DNA of 64,000 nt, from positions 1,798,001 to 1,862,000 of the forward strand of contig NC_016887.1 in NCBI RefSeq assembly GCF_000284035.1, read 5' to 3'. Below the pieces are notes generated by a model that worked only from the letters and a program-made list of their open reading frames with translations, made no database searches and was not told where the DNA came from. The DNA comes from Nocardia cyriacigeorgica GUH-2. GTDB lineage: Bacteria > Actinomycetota > Actinomycetes > Mycobacteriales > Mycobacteriaceae. A program made the translations under genes and the position numbers. This document shows positions 31,847 to 42,909 of this stretch, piece by piece (position 1 is the first letter of the stretch; the number at the start of each line of letters is the position of its first letter).

Positions 31847-32356
31847 TCATTCGCGGTCGCTGGGCCGGCCCGTCGGCGCGGATTCGCGGCGGGCGGTGTT
31901 ACCGGCGTCGACGGCCGCCTCGACCTCGGCGAGCGCCGTGCGGATGATGGCGCCGTATTCGTCGTCGCGCAGGGCGTCGAGGTGCCTGCGGGCGGCCTCG
32001 ATCTGAGAGCGGGCGGCGTCGAAGGAGGCGAGGCGGCGGAAGTTGTCGGCGAGGTTGAGGTGCAGCGACGGGAAGAAGCCGCGGACCTCGAGAGTGGCGT
32101 CGTATTCCTGGGCCCGCGCGTCGGTGAGTGCTTCGGCGGCGTCGAGGGCGCGGATATCCCAGGTGAGCGCCTGTGCGGGATCGTCGTGCAGGTCGGCGAG
32201 GTAGTGGGCGAGGGTGCAGCGGTGGAATGGATCGCCGTGCGGTCCGAGGTCGGCCCACATGTCGGTGAGCGTCGTGCGGGCACCGTCGCCGTCGCCGGCC
32301 CGGCCGCGCGTAACGGCTTCGGTGATGGCGGCCATGGTCGGGTCGGTGTGGGTCAT
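31847..32356 (-). CDS. TPR-like helical protein
   Basis: This 169-residue all-helical protein has repeat-like helices (FHRCTLAHYLADLHDDPAQALTWDIRALDAAEALTD, SLHLNLADNFRRLASFDAARSQIEAARRHLDAL) that look like tetratricopeptide repeats. Its ATG overlaps the stop of the MerR-clamp gene by 4 nt, so the two are co-translated. No enzymatic motif is visible. It may be a scaffold or ligand-binding partner for the regulator. Confidence 0.75.
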   Translation of the reverse strand: MTHTDPTMAAITEAVTRGRAGDGDGARTTLTDMWADLGPHGDPFHRCTLAHYLADLHDDPAQALTWDIRALDAAEALTDARAQEYDATLEVRGFFPSLHLNLADNFRRLASFDAARSQIEAARRHLDALRDDEYGAIIRTALAEVEAAVDAGNTARRESAPTGRPSDRE

Positions 32357-33594
32357 GCGGGATTCTCCTCGGAGGTGGTGGGCAGCCGGGTCGGCATGGC
32401 GAGGGTCGTGAGATCGCCGTCGGTGGCCGAGCGGATGACGACAGGCAGGTCGGGTGCGGCGATGTCGAGCATCACGTCCGGGCCGACGGCGGTGGTGAGG
32501 GCGGGGCGGAGGGTGGAACGGGCGAACGCCAGTGCGATATCGGTGCCGATCACGGTTGCGGGGATGGTCGCAGGGGAGACCGGCTGGGTTCCGCTGTCAC
32601 TGTTGCCGGTTGCGGTCATGTCGGCGTGCACGGGCGTCATGCCGTCGGCGCGCACGGACGTCATATCGCCGGAATCGGTGCCTGGGCTCGGAGCACTGCT
32701 GGTTGTGTCGACCGTTGCCCGGCTCGTCGCGGACGGGTGGTCGGCGGCGCGAATGACGCTGTCGCCGACGGTGACGGCGCCCGCGCGGACCGACAAACAC
32801 AGCAGATCCGCACCGGCTTCGACGATGTCGACCAGCGCACGGCGCTCGACGACCACCCGAGTCCGCACGGGCGCCAGGTCCGCCAGCATCGCCCGATAAT
32901 CCGGGAACTGCGCGTCGATCGTCGCGTACCGGCGTTGGATCCCACCGTCGCTCACCTGCACGGCATCGGCCAGTGGACTCAACGTGATGTCGTCGTGCGC
33001 GGTCAGCCACGGCACGGCGCGCTCGAGCTCGGCGCCGTCCACGACCCGCGACCAGGGCTCGCCGGTCCAGGAACGCGGTACCAGCGTGCGGGTGGTCAGC
33101 CGATATCGGTCGGTCGCGGTGAGGACGACGGCCTCCCGCGCGGCCTCCACGAAAATCCCGGTGAGCACCGGGAACTCGGCGTCGCGGGCGAGCGCCGAGC
33201 CGACCTGCCGGATCGCCTCGGCCAGCAACGCACCAGGCAGGGACACCCGCGACGCGGCCGCGAGTTCGGATTTGATCGACGCCGCTGTCGCCGCCGCGTC
33301 CTCGGCGCGGCGCGCCATCGCGTCCACGTGCTCGTCGAGCAGCCGCGCCGCCTCGTCCGGTTCGGCGGACAGGATCGCGGCGACGGTGTCGAGTCCGATG
33401 CCGATATCGCGGAGCCGGCGAATGAGTACGGCGCGTGTGCGCTGGTCGTCGGTGTAGTACCGGTAGCCGGTGGCGGCGTCGACTTCGGCGGGCACCAGGA
33501 GTCCGCAGTCGTCGTAGAACCGCAACGCGCTCGGCGTCAACCCGCATGCGCGTGCCAGCACCCCGATGGTGATCAGTTGTCTGTCGGCAGTCAC
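32353..33594 (-). CDS. MerR HTH fused to DNA-polymerase-clamp-like domain
   Basis: The 413-residue product starts with a MerR helix-turn-helix (ITIGVLARACGLTPSALRFYDDCGLLVPAEVD, RYYTDDQ, LRDIGIGLDTVAAIL) and a dimerisation coiled coil. From about residue 130 the sequence resembles beta-sliding-clamp domains: FPVLTGIFVEAAREAVVLTATDRYRLTTRTLV and RYATIDAQFPDYRAML. A disordered Thr/Ser/Met-rich insert (about residues 280-330) and a clamp-like end (LPVVIRSATDGDLTTLAMP) follow. The start is the GTG at 33594, which lies at the expected transcription start of a MerR-type promoter; a TTG at 33618 is an alternative. Confidence 0.87.
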   Translation of the reverse strand: MTADRQLITIGVLARACGLTPSALRFYDDCGLLVPAEVDAATGYRYYTDDQRTRAVLIRRLRDIGIGLDTVAAILSAEPDEAARLLDEHVDAMARRAEDAAATAASIKSELAAASRVSLPGALLAEAIRQVGSALARDAEFPVLTGIFVEAAREAVVLTATDRYRLTTRTLVPRSWTGEPWSRVVDGAELERAVPWLTAHDDITLSPLADAVQVSDGGIQRRYATIDAQFPDYRAMLADLAPVRTRVVVERRALVDIVEAGADLLCLSVRAGAVTVGDSVIRAADHPSATSRATVDTTSSAPSPGTDSGDMTSVRADGMTPVHADMTATGNSDSGTQPVSPATIPATVIGTDIALAFARSTLRPALTTAVGPDVMLDIAAPDLPVVIRSATDGDLTTLAMPTRLPTTSEENPA

Positions 33595-33600
33595 CCGGCC

Positions 33601-33631
33601 ATCATCGGCCTTCAACAAACTCGAAGGTCAA
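33601..33631 (-). promoter_or_regulatory. MerR-type autoregulatory promoter
   Basis: On the minus strand TTGACC (33631-33626) and GATGAT (33606-33601) are separated by 19 bp, with CCTTC/GAAGG arms in the spacer. The expected transcript start coincides with the GTG at 33594, so the MerR-clamp message is probably leaderless and self-regulated. Confidence 0.6.
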
Positions 33632-33668
33632 GCTCACCGGGGACGAGGGCCCGCCGGGTGCGGGCGGC

Positions 33669-33956
33669 TCAGCCGATGACGGCGTTCATGATGGTGCCCG
33701 CGCTGGTGGCGACCACACCACCGATCATCGCGCCGGCGACCATTTTCGGCGATTCCAGGCCGCCGCCGGTCCACTTCTCCCAGGCGAACTTGCCGCCCGC
33801 GTAGATGATGCCGCAGACCCCGGACAGCAGCACGAACCAGGTCAGGTAGCGGACGAGTTGGAGAATCTTGTCTGACATCGGCGGCGCTTCGGGGGTGGGG
33901 TTGCCGATTTGCGCAACGGTGTCGTAAACGGCGGCCAGGATCATCTCGCTGCTCAC
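33669..33956 (-). CDS. Small two-helix membrane protein, paralogue of 34221 gene
   Basis: This 95-residue protein has an N-terminal PTPEAPPMSDK segment, TM1 (LVRYLTWFVLLSGVCGIIYAGG), a loop (KFAWEKWTGGGLESPK) and TM2 (MVAGAMIGGVVATSAGTIMNAVIG). It is strongly similar to the divergently encoded 34221-34511 product, so the two are inverted duplicates. The layout recalls VirB2/TrbC-like pilin subunits, but no secretion genes are near. GTG start; an internal ATG at 33944 is possible. Confidence 0.8.
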   Translation of the reverse strand: MSSEMILAAVYDTVAQIGNPTPEAPPMSDKILQLVRYLTWFVLLSGVCGIIYAGGKFAWEKWTGGGLESPKMVAGAMIGGVVATSAGTIMNAVIG

Positions 33957-34220
33957 TCTGGTTCGGGGTGGGCGGGAACTCTTCGACCAAATCGTATCCG
34001 GTGATCGGGCCGATCGCAGTCACGTGGCCCCGACGTGGCGTTTCCGCACCGGCACGGCGGTCAAAAGCGCTGTGTGACAACACTTGCGGTATCGGACCGG
34101 GGTCCGGGATGATGGAGGCGCGGGGGACACCACCGGACGCGTCGATTCGCTTGGTGCGGAACGTTTTACGCCCCTGCGCTGGTAAGACATCGGTTCGGTT
34201 GCACGGGAGAGGGTAGGCAC

Positions 34221-34511
34221 GTGAGTTTCTCGACGTCGCTGGTGGACACGGTCACGACGCTCGCGCAGATGGGTAACCCCACTCCCGAGCCGCCGCCGCT
34301 GGCCGACAAGGCCCAGCAATTCGTCCGGTACGCCACCTGGCTGGCCATGCTCTCCGGCATCATCAGCATCGTCTACGCGGGCGGCCGTTTCGCCTGGGAG
34401 AAGTGGAGCGGCGGCGCGCTGCAATCGCCGAAGATGGTCGCCGGCGCGATGATCGGCGGCACCGTCGCCACCAGCGCGGGCACGATCATGAACGCTGTGC
34501 TCGGCGCCTGA
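34221..34511 (+). CDS. Small two-helix membrane protein, paralogue of 33669 gene
   Basis: This 96-residue protein has GNPTPEPPPLADK, TM1 (FVRYATWLAMLSGIISIVYAGG), RFAWEKWSGGALQSPK and TM2 (MVAGAMIGGTVATSAGTIMNAVLGA). More than half of its residues match the 33669 gene product, including the loop and TM2 almost entirely. GTG start with GAGAGGG upstream. Function unknown; formation of a homo- or hetero-oligomeric membrane structure is a reasonable guess from the AxxxG/GxxxG-rich helices. Confidence 0.82.
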   Translation: MSFSTSLVDTVTTLAQMGNPTPEPPPLADKAQQFVRYATWLAMLSGIISIVYAGGRFAWEKWSGGALQSPKMVAGAMIGGTVATSAGTIMNAVLGA

Positions 34512-34613
34512 GTCCGGCCGTTCGCGATGCCGGCCTGGTCCGGCAAACCGATGGCTATACTTCCTCGCGTATCTCTCCACCTCCGGCGATAGCGGAAAGC
34601 AGGGAGTTCGGCG

Positions 34614-36068
34614 ATGAGTCGCACCGCACCGAAGCACGCCGGACCGGCGGCACCGGATACGGCATCCGATGAGCGACCGGCGATTTCCCGTCGCGTCGTG
34701 CTCGGCGCGGTGGTCGCCGCCGCCGGGCTGGCGGCCTGCGGTGAATCCGCCGAGGACGGTTCGGCCACGCCCTCCGGCACCGCCGCCGACCGCACGGAAG
34801 TGGCCACCGACGCCTATGTCTTCGGCTACCCGCTCGTGCTCATGGATGCCAACCGCGAAGCCATGACCGCCGATATCGGCAACAACCGGTTCCTGCACGG
34901 CACCGCGCTGCCGGTGCCGAGCAGTCGCGGGGCGCGGCGCGTGGGCCTGGATTCGCTGTATTCGGCGGCGTGGCTGGATCTGCGCGAGGAGCCGATGGTG
35001 TTGCAGGTGCCCGCGATCGATCCGCTCCGCTACTGGATCATGCCGCTGCTGGATGCCTGGACCAATACCGTGCACAACCCGAGCAGCGTCCGCCCGCAGG
35101 CCGAGACCACCGCCGCGCCCTACACCTACCTGATCACCGGTCCGGGCTGGTCCGGCGAGGTGCCGGACGGGATGCGGCAACTGCCCATGCCGACCCGGAT
35201 GGTGTGGCTGCTGGGCCGCATCCAGGTCAACGGCCCCGACGATGTGCCCGCCGTCCGAGAGATCCAAGCGCAGCTGCGGCTGCTGCCGTTGAGTTCCTGG
35301 CCGCCCGACGGCGAACCGGCGCCCGCCCCCGACGGCCCGGTCGAACTGCCGGAACCGCCCGTCGACACGGTGGCGAAGATGCCGGCCCGCGAGTTCTTCC
35401 AGCGGATGTGCGATTTGATGGAAGACAACCCACCCGCGCCCGAGGACGCGCCCGCGCTGGACCGATTCGCGACCATCGGCATCACCCCGGGCGGCAGCCC
35501 CCGCGGCATCAGTGCCGAGGAACTGACTGCCGGTGCCGAGACCGCCCGGCGCCAGATCGCGGTGTATCTGGGTCCCGAGACCAGGGCCGTCAACGGCTGG
35601 GTAATCAGTACCGATATCGGCCGCTACGGCACCAACTACCTACTGCGGGCTTCCACCGCCGACCGCGGTCTCGGCGCGAACCTCGCCGAGGACGTCATGT
35701 ACCCGACACTGTTCGGCGACGCCGGCGATCAAGGCCTGCCGGTCCCGTTCCGGCTGCGCTTCGCGCCCGGGCAGACGCCGCCGGTGGACGCCTTCTGGTC
35801 GCTGACCGCCTACGGTCCCGAGGGGCATCTGGTCGCCAACCCGGCCGGCATCTACTCCATCGGCCACCAGGTTCCGGTGGTGTTCCAGCCCGATGGATCG
35901 CTCGAGCTGGCGGTCCAGTACGCCGACCCCGGCGGCCGGGTGCCGGCCGGTAACTGGCTGCCGATCCCGCCCGCCGGGCAGTTCTCGCTGGTACTGCGGA
36001 TGTATGCGCCGCGCGAGGCCGCCCGGACCGGCGCCTGGGTGCCGCCACCGCTCGAACCGGTCACCTGA
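34614..36068 (+). CDS. DUF1254/DUF1214 lipoprotein
   Basis: This 484-residue exported protein has a twin-arginine-like signal (SRRVVLGAVVAAAGLAACGES) ending in a lipobox (LAAC), so it is probably a lipoprotein with its lipid attached near residue 42. The DUF1254 domain follows (EVATDAYVFGYPLVLMDANRE ... GLDSLYSAAWLDL), then DUF1214 (FWSLTAYGPEGHLVANPAGIYSIG, GNWLPIPPAGQFSLVLRMYAP). Function of these domains is unclear. A TATACT -10-like sequence lies at 34556-34561. Monocistronic. Confidence 0.9.
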   Translation: MSRTAPKHAGPAAPDTASDERPAISRRVVLGAVVAAAGLAACGESAEDGSATPSGTAADRTEVATDAYVFGYPLVLMDANREAMTADIGNNRFLHGTALPVPSSRGARRVGLDSLYSAAWLDLREEPMVLQVPAIDPLRYWIMPLLDAWTNTVHNPSSVRPQAETTAAPYTYLITGPGWSGEVPDGMRQLPMPTRMVWLLGRIQVNGPDDVPAVREIQAQLRLLPLSSWPPDGEPAPAPDGPVELPEPPVDTVAKMPAREFFQRMCDLMEDNPPAPEDAPALDRFATIGITPGGSPRGISAEELTAGAETARRQIAVYLGPETRAVNGWVISTDIGRYGTNYLLRASTADRGLGANLAEDVMYPTLFGDAGDQGLPVPFRLRFAPGQTPPVDAFWSLTAYGPEGHLVANPAGIYSIGHQVPVVFQPDGSLELAVQYADPGGRVPAGNWLPIPPAGQFSLVLRMYAPREAARTGAWVPPPLEPVT

Positions 36069-36108
36069 CCAGGTCGGAAGCGGTCGGGCGGCAGCGTGGT
36101 CCGTGGGT

Positions 36109-36120
36109 TAACGCACGTTA
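36109..36120. promoter_or_regulatory. Palindrome before TetR gene
   Basis: TAACGCACGTTA has perfect 5-bp arms around CA and lies 95 bp before the GTG at 36215 and 142 bp before the TetR TTG start. Possible TetR operator, but short. Confidence 0.35.
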
Positions 36121-36214
36121 CTAAACAGCGTTCACTCGTCGGTGGGATGTGGTTACATCTCCTACTGGACCCACGTATTCGAGGGCGCACGCCCGGGACC
36201 CGCAGGAGACAGCC

Positions 36215-36265
36215 GTGACCCCACCGACCGCCGACGGCATGCGCCGGGAAGTGAGTCCGGCTTGA
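36215..36265 (+). CDS. 16-residue upstream ORF coupled to TetR gene
   Basis: GTG at 36215 has a strong AGGAG seven bases upstream and encodes MTPPTADGMRREVSPA, ending in TGA at 36263-36265. That stop overlaps the TTG proposed as the TetR start (TTGA). The ORF could be a leader that carries ribosomes to the TetR start, or the true N-terminus of the TetR protein separated by a one-base shift. Confidence 0.4.
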   Translation: MTPPTADGMRREVSPA

Positions 36266-36993
36266 ACCTGCGCATCAGCCACCCCCCGGCGCGTGGACGC
36301 GCGCCGGTGATCACCGACGCCGACATCCGGCACGCGGCCCGGACGCTGCTGGTCGAGCACGGCGCGGACGCGGTCACCCTGCGCGCCATCGCCCGCTCGC
36401 TCGGGGTCACCGCACCGGCGCTGTACCGGTACTACAAGTCGCTCGACGACCTGATGGAGAGCCTGCGCCTGGAGATCTGCGCCGACCTGGCCGCGGAACT
36501 GTCGGACCGGATCGCCGAACTCCCCGACGACGGCGCGGTCCAGTTCTTCGCCATCTGCCAGGGCTTCCGGCACTGGGCGCTGGCCCACACCAGGGAATTC
36601 ACCCTGGTCTTCGCCTCGCCCGGAGCCGGCCGCGGGGTGCGCGGCTTCGACGAACCGTTCGGCCGGATCTTCCTGGCCGCCGCGGGCCGGCTGCTGGCCA
36701 CCTACGACGTCATCACCCCGCCGGCCGACGACATTCCCGACGAACTGCGCGCCGACCTGCAACGCTTCCAGACCGAACTGCTGGCCGCGCTCGACGAGGC
36801 CGGCCAGCCCGCCGCCGCCGACCGCATCGACCTCGGCGTCACCTATCTGATGATCCAGATCTGGGCGCGCCTGTACGGGCACGTCACCCTGGAGGTGTTC
36901 GGCAACTACCCGGTGCCGCTGTCGAATCCGGAGATCCTGTTCGACACCATGCTGGCCGACCTCGGCCGCTCCGCCGGCCTGATCCCGGGCTGA
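36262..36993 (+). CDS. TetR/AcrR-family regulator with WHG-type C-terminus
   Basis: This 243-residue regulator (from the TTG) has the helix-turn-helix TDADIRHAARTLLVEHGADAVTLRAIARSLGVTAPALYRYYKS. The C-terminal domain (GFRHWALAHTREFTLVFASPG ... GVTYLMIQIWARLYGHVTLEVFGNY) resembles the TetR_C_13/WHG group. The TTG start has a weak ribosome site of its own and overlaps the stop of a short upstream ORF; the GTG at 36307 is a later alternative. It ends 5 bp before the convergent TerD-HNH gene. Target unknown. Confidence 0.88.
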   Translation: MNLRISHPPARGRAPVITDADIRHAARTLLVEHGADAVTLRAIARSLGVTAPALYRYYKSLDDLMESLRLEICADLAAELSDRIAELPDDGAVQFFAICQGFRHWALAHTREFTLVFASPGAGRGVRGFDEPFGRIFLAAAGRLLATYDVITPPADDIPDELRADLQRFQTELLAALDEAGQPAAADRIDLGVTYLMIQIWARLYGHVTLEVFGNYPVPLSNPEILFDTMLADLGRSAGLIPG

Positions 36994-36998
36994 ACGCG

Positions 36999-38729
36999 TC
37001 AGATCCGAGCGCCCTTGGCGCGGTTGCAGGCCCGGCACAGGATCTGCAAGTTGGTGGCGCTGGTGGCGCCGCCGCGGCTGAGCGGAATGATGTGGTCGAA
37101 CTCGAGGTAGTGGCCGTCGCCGCATTCGACGCAGCGGCCGCCGTCGCGTTGCCACACCTCGGCCTTCACCTCCTGCGGGATGCTGCGGGTATCGCGCTGC
37201 CCGGGCGTGAGGGCCAGGCGTTTGGCGACCCGCAGCGCGCCCTCCACGGTCGCGGCGAGGTAGTGCGGATCGTCGACGGCGAAGCGGGCGCCACCGCGCG
37301 CGGAGGTCGCGGCGATCACGACGGTATCGGCGCCGGTGGTGTCCTCGGGTTCGATGGCGACCGAGACGATCCGGGACCACGGCATCTCGATCCCGGAGTC
37401 GGAGCCGACGAACCGCAGCTTCTTGTTGCTGACGATCAGCCGCCCCTCGGTGTACTTGGGTCCCTTCGCCAGGATCCGGATCTGGGTGGCGCCGGCATCG
37501 AAATGCACCCGCTCCTCGGGATCCAGATGCAGGCCCGGGGTGCGCACCGTCGGCAGATCACCGGAGCGCAATCGGGTGATGGTGCGGCCGCGATGCATCC
37601 GGCGATACAGGTCATCGATCTTCGGCCCGCTCAGCCCGAGTTCGGCGACGGTCTCTTTGAAGCGCTCGAACTCCGGGCCCTCGATCTGGCCGTCGGCCAT
37701 CGCGAAGGCCACCATCCGTTCCAGGTAGTCGAGTGCGAGTGGATGCAGCGAGGCGCGCCCGGCGCTTTCGTCGATGCGCTGATACCGCAGCGACGCCCAC
37801 AACTGATTCCACTCCGGGCCCTGTGGCCCGGGACCGGACAGCACCCGCCAGACCTGGGTGTGCCAGTGGGTCAGGTACTCCTCGATCTCCTCGGCGCAGC
37901 CGCGGCACGGGTGATGGCCGCCGAAGATCTTGCGGCGCCTGCGGTTACCGCATCGGTCGCAGCTGTGCGGGTGCGCGGGCAGGCGGGGGCGGGTGTCGGC
38001 GGTCCAGTGCGAGCCGTCCCACCAGCGCAGTCGGGTGCCGTCGTGCGGGTCGGGATGCCAGTCGGCGCGTTCGGGGTGCGGTGGGGGTGCGGGTTCGGCG
38101 GGCAGTTCCGCGACGACCTCGCGACGCAACGTCAGCGTGGGCGCGGTACGGGTGGGTTCCTGGGTCAGGACGTTGCCGGACGCACGCCGGGCGCGGTCGT
38201 CCTCGCGTGCTGCCGGCGGCCCGCCCGGTTCGTCGACGACGACGCCGAACTCGGTGACCAGCCCGGCCATCCCGGACTCCCAGCCCTGCGCCACCGCGCG
38301 GAACCGCCACTGGCCCTCGCGCCGGTAGAACTCGCCGAACATCATCGCCGTCACCGGCTCACAGCCCTCGATCTCGAACACCGCGACCGCGCCGTCGGCG
38401 GCGTGCACCGTCACGGTGAGGCCCGCGACGTCGGCGAAACTGCCGTCGTCGACCGATCCGGAGACGATGATGCGCGCGACCTCGGCCTCGGTGCGTGGCA
38501 GCGACACACTCAGCCTGGCCGTGCCCGCCGCGGGCGCCTGATCGAGCGTGACGGCCTGCGAGACGTGCCGGGGCGCGTTGTAGAAGACCAGATCACGATC
38601 GTTGCGCACGGTGCCCGAATCGGTGAGCAGCAACGCGTGCGCGTCCACCGCATGCTCCGAACGCCATGAAACAACCACGGCTAGAAGCGAAGTCGGTACC
38701 GGCGCGTTCGCGCCCTTGCTGAGTTTCAT
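36999..38729 (-). CDS. TerD-DUF2510-HNH nuclease fusion protein
   Basis: This 576-residue multidomain protein starts with a TerD calcium-binding domain (about 1-175: MKLSKGANAPVP, FYNAPRH, AVFEIEGCEPVTAMMFGEFYRR). DUF2510 follows (WHPDPHDGTRLRWWDGSHWT, about 225), then a zinc ribbon (CDRCGNRRRRKIFGGHHPCRGC), a TerB-like helical stretch (LERMVAFAMADGQIEGPEFERFKE), a PH/GRAM-like domain (EGRLIVSNKKLRFVG) and an HNH nuclease (CVECGDGHYLEFDHIIPLSRGG ... CRACN). No ribosome site precedes the ATG, and CATAGT upstream suggests a near-leaderless message. A stress or phage defence role is plausible. Confidence 0.9.
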   Translation of the reverse strand: MKLSKGANAPVPTSLLAVVVSWRSEHAVDAHALLLTDSGTVRNDRDLVFYNAPRHVSQAVTLDQAPAAGTARLSVSLPRTEAEVARIIVSGSVDDGSFADVAGLTVTVHAADGAVAVFEIEGCEPVTAMMFGEFYRREGQWRFRAVAQGWESGMAGLVTEFGVVVDEPGGPPAAREDDRARRASGNVLTQEPTRTAPTLTLRREVVAELPAEPAPPPHPERADWHPDPHDGTRLRWWDGSHWTADTRPRLPAHPHSCDRCGNRRRRKIFGGHHPCRGCAEEIEEYLTHWHTQVWRVLSGPGPQGPEWNQLWASLRYQRIDESAGRASLHPLALDYLERMVAFAMADGQIEGPEFERFKETVAELGLSGPKIDDLYRRMHRGRTITRLRSGDLPTVRTPGLHLDPEERVHFDAGATQIRILAKGPKYTEGRLIVSNKKLRFVGSDSGIEMPWSRIVSVAIEPEDTTGADTVVIAATSARGGARFAVDDPHYLAATVEGALRVAKRLALTPGQRDTRSIPQEVKAEVWQRDGGRCVECGDGHYLEFDHIIPLSRGGATSATNLQILCRACNRAKGARI

Positions 38730-38874
38730 CGTTGTCGAACTATGCCACGGCCCTCCGACAGGCCAGGACGACAGTTCCGGCCGGTGGCCGGCGGTGAACC
38801 TGGACAACCGACACCGTCGAACGTGACGCCCCGCAATCCTGTCGCATCCGCGCTGGTTGGGGCACAGTGGTGCT

Positions 38875-39365
38875 ATGACGAATCCGAAGGATGCGGGCAA
38901 GCAGCCGCCGGGGCGGGCGCCCGGATCGCGGAAGGTGCCCAACCCGGGCGACGTCCTGGCCGCGGCCCAGTCGGCGGTGGAGGCGGCGCAGACAGCGGCC
39001 GGGCAGGCGCTCGATGCCGCGCGGCTGACCGCCGGCTACTCCTTCGACGCGGCGGTGCGGCTGCCACCGGCCTCGGCCCAGCTAGCCGCCCAACTGCCCG
39101 ATCTGCTGGACAACCTGTCCACCGCCATCGACCGGCTCAACTCCACCATCGACCGCCTCGACCGCACCCTGGCCCTGGCCGATCCCGCGTTCGCCGCCTA
39201 CGACCGGTTGCTGCCGCGCCTGGAGGCGATGATCTCGCTGGGAGAGGACCTGTTCGGCGCGCTGTCGAAGCTACCGGGCGTGAGCATGCTCGGACGGCTG
39301 GCGGGCCGCGGTGAGGAGCCTCCGGTACCGGAAACGAAGAGCCAGTCGGGCCGATCCAAGCGTCG

Positions 39366-39369
<4 letters not shown>
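38875..39369 (+). CDS. Hypothetical coiled-coil protein
   Basis: This 164-residue protein has a long amphipathic helical region rich in Ala and Leu (VLAAAQSAVEAAQTAAGQALDAARL, then LPDLLDNLSTAIDRLNSTIDRLDRTLALADP) with heptad-like spacing. The polar ends are disordered (MTNPKDAGKQPPGR..., and a lysine/arginine-rich tail). It looks phasin-like but cannot be assigned. The ATG at 38875 is chosen; the frame is open from 38857. It overlaps the end of the convergent ADC synthase gene by 4 bp. Confidence 0.7.
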
Positions 39370-41696
<2,327 letters not shown>

Positions 41697-41785
41697 GGTG
41701 TTCCGAACCCTACGCTGCGGCCCGATCGGATAACTGCGGTCAGCTGCCTTCAGATTTGCGTGCGCGGTGGTGCAGAATGTGGGAC

Positions 41786-42841
41786 ATGTCTGTTGCGCAA
41801 CCGGTAGGTGTGGACCGCGAGGTCGTCGATTTCGGTGTGGTCGGCAAGTGGATGACCGAACAGGGTCTGCCCGACGGTGAATTCGAGGGAGTCACCGAAC
41901 TCGGCGGCGGCACCCAGAACATCATGCTGCGGTTCACCCGCGGTGGGCGTGACTACGTGCTGCGGCGGGGGCCGAAGCATCTGCGCGCCAAAAGCAACGA
42001 GGTCATCCGGCGTGAGGCCCGGCTGCTCGGCGCGCTGGGCGACACCGAGGTGAAGGCACCCCGGATGATCGCGGCCTGCACCGACGAATCGGTGCTCGGC
42101 GCGGTCTTCTACCTGATGGAGCCGATCACCGGCTTCAACCCGCAGAACGAACTGCCCGAGCTGCATGCCGGCGATCCGGAGGTCCGGCGGCAGATGGGGC
42201 TGTCGGCCGTCGAAGCGATCGCTCGCCTCGGCTCGCTCGACTACCAGGCGCTCGGCCTCGCCGACTACGGCAAGCCGGAAGGCTTCCTGGAACGCCAGGT
42301 TCCGCGGTGGATGGGCGAACTCGAGTCCTACTCCACCAACGAGGGCTACCCCGGCCCCGACATCCCCGGCGTCGAGCGGGTGGGGGAGTGGCTGGACCGC
42401 AATCGTCCGGCCCAGTGGGCCCCGGGCATTCTGCACGGCGACTGCCACCTGGCCAACATGATGTTCTCCTACGACGGGCCCGAGGTCGCCGCCATGGTCG
42501 ACTGGGAGATGTCGACCATCGGCGATCCGCTGCTGGATCTGGGCTGGCAGATCGCCACCCGGCCGATGCCGGGCACCACCGGTGCGGCGCTGGTCGGCAA
42601 GCTCGGCGCGGTCGGCGGGCTGCCCACCCCGGAGGAGATGGTCGCCCACTACGCGAAGTTCTCCGAACGCGATCTGAGCGCGGTCACCTGGTACACCGTG
42701 CTGGCCTGCTTCAAGCTCGGCATCGTCCTCGAGGGCACGCACGCGCGGGCCTTCGCGGGCAAGGCGCCCAAGCAGGTCGGTGATTTCCTGCACGCCATCA
42801 CCCTGGAACTGTTCGAGCGCGCGCAGGGCCTGATGGAGTGA
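41786..42841 (+). CDS. Phosphotransferase family protein (APH-like)
   Basis: This 351-residue aminoglycoside-phosphotransferase-like kinase has the ATP-binding lysine region (YVLRRGPKHLRAKSNEVIRREARLL), the Brenner motif HGDCHLANMM and the DWE metal-binding motif (MVDWEMSTIGDPLLDLGWQ). In mycolate bacteria, relatives sit in acyl-CoA dehydrogenase and lipid pathways rather than in resistance loci, so a lipid or CoA-related substrate is more likely. ATG at 41786 is chosen over ATGs at 41756 and 41777. Monocistronic, divergent from ADC synthase. Confidence 0.9.
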   Translation: MSVAQPVGVDREVVDFGVVGKWMTEQGLPDGEFEGVTELGGGTQNIMLRFTRGGRDYVLRRGPKHLRAKSNEVIRREARLLGALGDTEVKAPRMIAACTDESVLGAVFYLMEPITGFNPQNELPELHAGDPEVRRQMGLSAVEAIARLGSLDYQALGLADYGKPEGFLERQVPRWMGELESYSTNEGYPGPDIPGVERVGEWLDRNRPAQWAPGILHGDCHLANMMFSYDGPEVAAMVDWEMSTIGDPLLDLGWQIATRPMPGTTGAALVGKLGAVGGLPTPEEMVAHYAKFSERDLSAVTWYTVLACFKLGIVLEGTHARAFAGKAPKQVGDFLHAITLELFERAQGLME

Positions 42842-42909
42842 CTGGATCTTGCCGGAACCTCGGCCGGATTTTGGTGGATAGGGATATTCCGCCACTCTAG
42901 GGTGGTCGC

